From positions 119,328 to 183,327 of the forward strand of contig NZ_BMDJ01000011.1 of assembly GCF_014635725.1 (NCBI RefSeq): 64,000 bases of DNA. Reading direction: 5' to 3'. The DNA is from Pedobacter mendelii (GTDB lineage: Bacteria; Bacteroidota; Bacteroidia; Sphingobacteriales; Sphingobacteriaceae). Position 1 is the first letter of the stretch. Every line of letters starts with the position of its first letter. Made by a program: the position numbers and the translations under genes. Of this stretch, positions 58,265-64,000 are shown piece by piece. A model generated the notes under the pieces. It was not told the origin of the DNA. It was given only the letters and a program-made list of their open reading frames with translations, and did no database searches.

Positions 58265-59278
58265 TTAGAAAAAGCGTGGACTGAGCAACCTGTTAAACTT
58301 CGTTGGAAAGGTAAGCCCGATAGTAATTTCGTGCGACCCATTCTGAACACTACTTAATCCACTGGTTATGTAATCGTAAGAATAACCTATTCTGAAACGG
58401 TTAGAGGCATAAAACTGGATAATGCCTGATATAGAGTTCGCATTGCTTAATGTTTGTCCCTGCCTGAATTCTTTGTTCCATAGGTTTACTCCGGTACGGT
58501 ACCCTCCCCCAATCCAGAACCTATCGCCAAATATGACCATTGCATTTAGATCTAAACTGCTCGGTCCCTTCAAATCTTCTTTCCATAACAAACTTGGTCT
58601 AAGCTTCAAGCCTTCAGAGAGGTTAAGTAGAAAACCGGTCATGATGTAATAATGACGTTTACGCTTAATGTTCTGTTGTGTTGCGGTATCCCACTTAAAT
58701 ATATCGTTTGATATATCACCGGAGAACATATCCATTACTGAAGCCCCAACATAATACTTAGGGGAACTATAGTAAATGCCAAACCTCGTATCTGGTATAA
58801 AACTACTTAGCTTTCCATTGGTAACAGTAGGATCATCTTGTTCAACCGGTCGTAACGATGCACCATCAATAGCATAATTGGTAACTCCGGCACCTAAACC
58901 AAAGCTTAAGCGCTGCGTATCGTCAGCATTTAATCTTATCCTGTAAGCATAGTTCAGGTATAAGGAATTGGCGGTTTGTGAACCCAATTTATCAGCAGTA
59001 AGTTGTATACCCAGACCCACGTTTCTTTTGGTACTTTCAGTAACGCCATCCAGGGAAAACTGTCCCGTTTGTGGCGCACCCTTCAGTCCGGTCCATTGGG
59101 TACGCAGCGCCAGCTGCGCAAAAAGTTCCTCCTTGTAGCCCGCATAAGCTGGGTTAACACTTAGGGAATTGAATATATACTGCGAAAACTGGATGTTCTG
59201 CTGTGCCATTGAGGGCAGTTTTACCAATAAAAGTATAGCTACTGCGAGCAATGGTTTTCTTATAACAGGCTTCTTCAT
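58265..59278 (-). CDS. PorP/SprF family T9SS membrane protein, cassette C
   Basis: 337 aa with a signal peptide (PLLAVAILLLVKLPSMAQQ). Signature QFSQYIFNSLSVNPAYAGYKEE, then barrel strands (LNAMVIFGDRFWIGGGYRTG, NRFRIGYSYDYITSGLSSVQ) and terminal SPRFF. It has the same length and much of the same sequence as the cassette A copy. It is the presumed partner of the adhesin whose gene ends 17 bases upstream. Confidence 0.93.
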   Translation of the reverse strand: MKKPVIRKPLLAVAILLLVKLPSMAQQNIQFSQYIFNSLSVNPAYAGYKEELFAQLALRTQWTGLKGAPQTGQFSLDGVTESTKRNVGLGIQLTADKLGSQTANSLYLNYAYRIRLNADDTQRLSFGLGAGVTNYAIDGASLRPVEQDDPTVTNGKLSSFIPDTRFGIYYSSPKYYVGASVMDMFSGDISNDIFKWDTATQQNIKRKRHYYIMTGFLLNLSEGLKLRPSLLWKEDLKGPSSLDLNAMVIFGDRFWIGGGYRTGVNLWNKEFRQGQTLSNANSISGIIQFYASNRFRIGYSYDYITSGLSSVQNGSHEITIGLTFPTKFNRLLSPRFF

Positions 59279-59295
59279 TTTTTTTCTGTTTAATG

Positions 59296-62200
59296 CTATC
59301 TTTTTAATAAAACCGGTCCGGCAACAGCCTGTGTAACCGCACCTTTTTTCAGGGTAATCTTATAGAAATAAGTCCCCTCGTTGAGGCCATATCCTGTCCA
59401 ATCGTTTTTATATCCCTTCATCCTATAAACCTGATTACCCCAACGGTTGTAAATTTCTATATCCACAGAATCGAAAGATTCAAGCCCCACAATAAAAAAG
59501 GCATCATTCTTTCCATCGCCGTTAGGCGTAAATACATTCGGAATAAAGAATCCTTCTATTGTAATTGTTCCTGTTGCTATGTTTGTCCAGGTATCACTGG
59601 CATCTTTAATGCGATAGGTGAAAGTGTCAATGCCTGTAAACCCAGGGTTTGGAGTGTACACAACGGTACCATCTGCATTTATCCTGAGGGTACCATGAGC
59701 TGGTTGAGTCAAAATCTCAAGACTTCCTTTATCCAAAGATGAACCATCCGCTCTATCATTGCCGATTATATCCAGTTGAACAGGTGTATTAAAGCCTGTT
59801 TTGGTTGCATCATCAACAGCGACTGGTATGCTAGGTGTTACCAAAATATTTACCGTTGCAGGATTTGAAATTAGTCCGTCCCGGCCTTTTACGGTGTAGA
59901 TAAAACTATCTGTTCCGTTGTAATTAGGATCAGGTTTGTATGTAACAGTTCCATCTGGGTTAATGGTTAAAGTACCGTGTGCAGGTTGGGTTACAATTTC
60001 CACAGAGACAGGGTTCAACAAACTGCTTCCAGGAATATCGTTGGCCAATATCGGTATGTTTACAGACTGGCCTTGTTTGGTATTCGTATTATCATTTGTT
60101 GCGACCGGAGGACTAGCCAATGGTGTTACTGTTGGGTTATCGTTATTAGCTGCAGAGCCTGATATGTCTTTTACAGTTTTACCCAATGCATCCTGAGCAG
60201 TTACAGTGGCTGTATTGGTTACTTGACCACGATTGATATCAGCTAAAGTAATTGGATAAGATCTTTTCACCGTTACCGCTGCACCTGGAGCAAGGGCTCC
60301 AGGTATATTAATCGCAGTAGTTGTTATGATTGGGTCATTCAAAACGATGTTGTTCAGGGTTACACTTCCAGTGTTGATTAATGTGAACGAATATTCGATG
60401 ATATTGCCGGCAACAAATGCCCCATTCACACCAGTACCAGTGTTGCTTACTTGTTTAACCAGGGTAATATTTCCTGTTTGGCTCAACGGCGTAATCGTAC
60501 AACTCGGACATGCAGGATTTACCGGATTACCAGGATCAGCAGGGTTACCATTTTCTGAATCATCACTTATCGGCTTTCCTTTTGGATCGGTGCCCGTAGC
60601 GGTCGCAAGGTTATCCACACGGCCGGCATCCAAATCAGACTGGGTGATGGTGTAAACAGCGGTAAAAGTAGTCGCATCAATCTCACCAGGTGTCAAAGTA
60701 ATTGCAACCCCTGTTACCGTAACTTTTGGATCGGTAATTTTTAGGTTAGTCAATGTGACATTGCCCGTGTTTTCTACTTTAAAGCTATAGGTTATTTTCT
60801 CACCTAACTGTGCCTTGCCATCACCATTCGCATCTGCAAATACACCTGTTTTAGTCAGACGGAGCGAAGGTGTTTGGCTCAACGGCGTAATCGTACAACT
60901 CGGACAAGCAGGATTTACCGGATTACCAGGATCAGCAGGGTTACCGTTTTCTGAATCATCACTTATCGGTTTTCCTTTTGGATCGGTGCCTGTAGCGGTC
61001 GCAAGGTTATCCACACGGCCAGCATCCAAATCAGACTGGGTGATGGTGTAAACAGCGGTAAAAGTAGTCGCATCAATCGCACCAGGTGCCAAAGTAATTG
61101 CAACCCCTGTTACCGTAACTTTTGGATCGGTAATTTTTAGGTTAGTCAATGTGACATTGCCCGTGTTTTCTACTTTAAAGCTATAGTTTATTTTCTCACC
61201 TAACTGTGCCTTGCCATCACCATTCGCATCTGCAAATACACCTGTTTTAGTCAGACGGAGCGAAGGTGTTTGGCTCAACGGCGTAATCGTACAACTCGGA
61301 CATGCAGGGTCTGTCGTACAGGTTGTACAAGGTGTAGTATCTGTAGAAGTACCCGTTACTGAAGATCCAGTTGGCGGTGTTCCGGTTGCAGTAGCAAGAT
61401 TATATACAGTACCTTTATCTATATCAGCCTGGGTTAGTGTATGTGTTGCACTAAAACTTGATGCATCAGAAACACCCACCCCTAGATTAGCTATTGGACC
61501 ACCAATTACAACCGCATTATTATCTGTAACAGTTACATTTGTTAAAGGTACGTTACCGCTATTGGTGACTTTAAAACTATATGTAATTACATCGCCTACA
61601 TTTGCAATTCCATTATTATTTATGTCACTAAATGTACCGTCTTTGGTTATTACTATGGAAGGACAAGAGGCTGTATTAATCACAATGCTCGTTCCACTAG
61701 AAGTACAGCCATCACCATTTCGAACCGTTACCGAATAAGTACCTGATGCTACAGCTGTAAAGCTTGTCGAAGCCTGGTAATTTGTGCCGTCTATACTATA
61801 GGTAATCCCTGTGCCACTTTGAGCAGTAACCTCTATTGTACCAGTAGCTGTGCTACAGGTCGGCTGTATAGCCGATGCTGTTGGAGCAGCCGGGGTTGCA
61901 GGTTGAGCATTAATCACAATGCTCGTTCCACTAGAAGTACAGCCATCACCATTTCGAACCGTTACCGAATAAGTACCTGATGCTACAGCTGTAAAGCTTG
62001 TCGAAGCCTGGTAATTTGTGCCGTCTATACTATAAGTAATTCCTGTGCCACTTTGAGCAGTAACCTCTATTGTACCAGTAGCTGCGCTACAGGTCGGCTG
62101 TATAGCCGATGCTGTCGGAGCAGCCACCGGACCAGTCGGCTGTGTAATTGTTATATTTTGAGTTGCTGTACAGCCATTTGCATCCGTTACGGTTACAGTA

Positions 62201-64000
62201 TAACTACCCGCAGAAAGGTTGTTCGCCGTTGCTGAAGCCTGTACTGGGCTAGTATTCCATGAATAGTTATATGGGCTTGTACCTCCGCTGGCTAAAGCGG
62301 TTGCACTACCTGTACCAGAACCGAAACAGTTTACATTGGTTTGTGCACTAATACTAATACTTAGTGCAGCAGAAGGCTGTGCAATTGTTACAGTTTTGCT
62401 ATTGGTACAGCCATTTGCATCAGTAACAGTAACGGTATAATTACCTGCTGCAAGATTACTTGCAGTAGCGGTTGTTGCACCGTTACTCCACAAGTAATTA
62501 TATGAACCGGTACCTCCTGTAGCGGAAGCCGTAGCGCTCCCTGTATTTGCACCAAAACATTTCACCTCAACTGGTGGAATATCAATATTGGCCACCAAGG
62601 CGCTTGTAGGTTGAGTAATGGTTACTACTTCCGTTCTAATGGTACCTACATTATCGGTTACGGTTACGGTATAACTGCCTGCTGAAAGGTTATTAGCCGT
62701 TGAAGAAGTTTGAACAGGTGTCGTATTCCAGGAATAAGTATAAGGGCCTGTACCCCCATTTGCAGTTACCGTAGCTGTACCATCATTATTACCAAAACAC
62801 TGTACATTTGTACTGGAAACAGTTATACTAAGTGTCGATGCATCAATGGTTATTGTAACTATTGCTGTAGAGCAGTCTCCATCTACATCACATACCTGAT
62901 AACTGAAAGTATCAGTTCCGCTTGTATTCGGATTTGGTGTGTAAGTAAATGATCCATCTGGATTCATGCTCACCGTACCAAGTGCTGCTCCTCCATTTGT
63001 ACCAATTAATGACCAGGTGTTACCACCATCTCCACTAGGCGTATCGTTTGTAGACACATTCCCTGTAATTGCTACGCCAGGCGTTGTGCTTCCAAAATCA
63101 GCAACTGCGATTGGCTGACAATCACTAGCCGTGATGGTAAATGAAGATGATGTTGAGCAATTTTTTGCATCTGTTACAGTTACCGTGTAGGTACCTGCTG
63201 CCTTATTGCTGATGTCTTGAGTTGTTTCTCCGGTGTTCCATAGATAAGTATATGGTGTTGTTCCACCTGAAAGTGAGATATCGACCGATCCATTATTGGT
63301 GGCTCCACAGGTTGAGTTTATTACTGTTCCTGTAATATTTATACCGGCCGATGGCTGAGTAATGGTTACATTTTGCGTTGTGGTACAACTACTGCCATCA
63401 GTAACGGTTACCGTATAGGTACCACCAGGCAGGTTACTTGCTGTAGCCAGCGTTTGTACCGGACTGGAATTCCATGAATAGGTATATGGGCCTGTACCAC
63501 CCGTTACCGAAACGGTTGCACTACCGCTACTTGCACCAAAGCAATCAACATTATTTGATGCACTGATTACGGCAGTTAAAGTAGCAGGGCGGATAAACGT
63601 TATGCTTGCAGATGCCGAAGATATATAGCCGCCGAGTGTTGCGGTAACCATATAGGTTCCTACAGGTGCTGTGACCGTATTGCCTGAGGTGGTAACTCCG
63701 GCAGAAGGACTTACCGTATAGTTATATGCCGCATTGTAATTGGTGATAACAAAACTACCTGTTGGGTTACAAGATGTAGGTTGAACAACTGTACCAAGTG
63801 TTGGCGCAACCGGGGTTGCAGGTTGTGGATTGATTGTAATGCTGGTTCCACTGGAAATACAACCATCACTATTCTTTACCGTTACCGAATAGGTACCTGA
63901 TGCCAGGCCGGTAAAACTTGTAGAAGCCTGATAATTCGTGCCATCTATGCTGTAAGTTAATCCAGATCCTGTCGGGGCAGTAACCGTAATACTCCCCGTT
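59296..64000 (-). CDS. Giant SprB-like adhesin with CHU_C C-terminal domain, cassette C (5' end beyond window)
   Basis: At least 1568 codons; the frame is open to the window end, so the ATG at 63651 is internal. The visible N-terminal part holds SprB-type repeats of about 75 residues (GGTGPYTYSWN...GGTYTVTVTDGSSC, GGTGSYNYLWSNGATTATAS). A cadherin-like unit and GTGITYSIDGTNYQAS units follow, then DUF11-type repeats (LRLTKTGVFADANGDGKAQL, twice), two cadherin-like units (PPVATNDNTNTKQGQSVNIP) and the type B T9SS domain (IPNVFTPNGDGKNDAFFIVG, YNRWGNQVYRMKGYKNDW). It resembles SprB, the mobile gliding adhesin. Expected to be surface-exposed after T9SS export. Confidence 0.93.
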   Translation of the reverse strand, partial: TGSITVTAPTGSGLTYSIDGTNYQASTSFTGLASGTYSVTVKNSDGCISSGTSITINPQPATPVAPTLGTVVQPTSCNPTGSFVITNYNAAYNYTVSPSAGVTTSGNTVTAPVGTYMVTATLGGYISSASASITFIRPATLTAVISASNNVDCFGASSGSATVSVTGGTGPYTYSWNSSPVQTLATASNLPGGTYTVTVTDGSSCTTTQNVTITQPSAGINITGTVINSTCGATNNGSVDISLSGGTTPYTYLWNTGETTQDISNKAAGTYTVTVTDAKNCSTSSSFTITASDCQPIAVADFGSTTPGVAITGNVSTNDTPSGDGGNTWSLIGTNGGAALGTVSMNPDGSFTYTPNPNTSGTDTFSYQVCDVDGDCSTAIVTITIDASTLSITVSSTNVQCFGNNDGTATVTANGGTGPYTYSWNTTPVQTSSTANNLSAGSYTVTVTDNVGTIRTEVVTITQPTSALVANIDIPPVEVKCFGANTGSATASATGGTGSYNYLWSNGATTATASNLAAGNYTVTVTDANGCTNSKTVTIAQPSAALSISISAQTNVNCFGSGTGSATALASGGTSPYNYSWNTSPVQASATANNLSAGSYTVTVTDANGCTATQNITITQPTGPVAAPTASAIQPTCSAATGTIEVTAQSGTGITYSIDGTNYQASTSFTAVASGTYSVTVRNGDGCTSSGTSIVINAQPATPAAPTASAIQPTCSTATGTIEVTAQSGTGITYSIDGTNYQASTSFTAVASGTYSVTVRNGDGCTSSGTSIVINTASCPSIVITKDGTFSDINNNGIANVGDVITYSFKVTNSGNVPLTNVTVTDNNAVVIGGPIANLGVGVSDASSFSATHTLTQADIDKGTVYNLATATGTPPTGSSVTGTSTDTTPCTTCTTDPACPSCTITPLSQTPSLRLTKTGVFADANGDGKAQLGEKINYSFKVENTGNVTLTNLKITDPKVTVTGVAITLAPGAIDATTFTAVYTITQSDLDAGRVDNLATATGTDPKGKPISDDSENGNPADPGNPVNPACPSCTITPLSQTPSLRLTKTGVFADANGDGKAQLGEKITYSFKVENTGNVTLTNLKITDPKVTVTGVAITLTPGEIDATTFTAVYTITQSDLDAGRVDNLATATGTDPKGKPISDDSENGNPADPGNPVNPACPSCTITPLSQTGNITLVKQVSNTGTGVNGAFVAGNIIEYSFTLINTGSVTLNNIVLNDPIITTTAINIPGALAPGAAVTVKRSYPITLADINRGQVTNTATVTAQDALGKTVKDISGSAANNDNPTVTPLASPPVATNDNTNTKQGQSVNIPILANDIPGSSLLNPVSVEIVTQPAHGTLTINPDGTVTYKPDPNYNGTDSFIYTVKGRDGLISNPATVNILVTPSIPVAVDDATKTGFNTPVQLDIIGNDRADGSSLDKGSLEILTQPAHGTLRINADGTVVYTPNPGFTGIDTFTYRIKDASDTWTNIATGTITIEGFFIPNVFTPNGDGKNDAFFIVGLESFDSVDIEIYNRWGNQVYRMKGYKNDWTGYGLNEGTYFYKITLKKGAVTQAVAGPVLLKR
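60476..61267. repeat. Two near-identical 396-bp tandem repeats within the cassette C adhesin
   Basis: Units 60476-60871 and 60872-61267 begin GTTTGGCTCAACGGCGTAAT and differ at only a few positions. The start of a third unit is at 61268. Each encodes one 132-residue DUF11-type repeat with a Cys-Pro-rich linker. Identity at DNA level means a recent duplication. Confidence 0.9.
61675..62142. repeat. Two near-identical 234-bp tandem repeats within the cassette C adhesin
   Basis: Units 61675-61908 and 61909-62142 begin ATTAATCACAATGCTCGTTC and encode the GTGITYSIDGTNYQASTSF unit of 78 residues. A more diverged copy lies near the window end (about 63830-64000). Confidence 0.85.

Noticed and set aside
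61211..61738. A 175-codon plus-strand frame
   Set aside because: Antisense of the repetitive cassette C adhesin; the same sequence recurs opposite each repeat.
63649..63651. ATG as the start of the cassette C adhesin
   Set aside because: The frame stays open to the window end and continues the same repeat pattern upstream, so this Met is internal.

Overview
The window looks like chromosome from a Bacteroidota (Bacteroidetes) bacterium of the Pedobacter/Sphingobacteriaceae type. The base composition is AT-rich. It carries three type IX secretion (T9SS) adhesin cassettes ending in the 'gliding motility-associated' C-terminal domain, a SusC/SusD/FecR/ECF-sigma locus, and a Bacteroidota-style GG-leader peptide cluster. 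Genus is inferred, not proven. Nearly all genes lie on the minus strand.

Region 1 (1-7878): core-like genes. These are a large phosphatase/outer-membrane barrel fusion (3' end outside the window), then an operon of an HD-domain/PycTM-type membrane protein, polyphosphate kinase ppk1 and a beta-propeller lipoprotein. Stops and starts overlap in this operon.

Region 2 (8179-14596): a tRNA(CAU) gene whose last 43 bp are repeated 6.3 kb downstream with one mismatch. This is the signature of an element integrated into a tRNA gene. The enclosed DNA holds small secreted proteins, a membrane protein, a DUF3253 protein, a DASH-type cryptochrome/photolyase and a sigma-factor remnant, but no integrase.

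Region 3 (15149-38680): two adhesin cassettes transcribed leftward. Cassette A is giant adhesin -> PorP/SprF -> PorE-like OmpA protein. Cassette B is collagen-like fibre protein -> short CHU_C protein -> PorP/SprF -> PorE-like OmpA protein. Between them sit two paralogous sigma-54 response regulators, one with a receiver that has lost its phosphorylatable aspartate, and a MITE-like repeat. A histidine kinase/LytTR pair follows.

Region 4 (38861-50514): a SusCD nutrient-uptake locus (surface lipoprotein, SusD, STN-bearing SusC, FecR) and its presumed ECF sigma factor. The sigma gene is separated from fecR by a peptide exporter (HlyD plus an ABC transporter that lacks its peptidase domain and is broken by one in-frame stop). 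A 68-bp putative ECF promoter sequence occurs twice in inverted orientation (60/68 identical). One copy sits before fecR; the other points towards a TlpA-like lipoprotein gene.

Region 5 (50699-56020): a GG-leader peptide locus in apparent decay. It has two TlpA-like thioredoxin proteins, two truncated glycosyltransferase fragments tail to tail, a frameshifted GG-leader peptide gene, and a fusion of a degenerate C39 domain, a VKOR domain and a thioredoxin domain.

Region 6 (56282-64000): cassette C, again adhesin -> PorP/SprF -> PorE-like. The adhesin runs off the window end and contains near-identical 396-bp and 234-bp DNA repeats.
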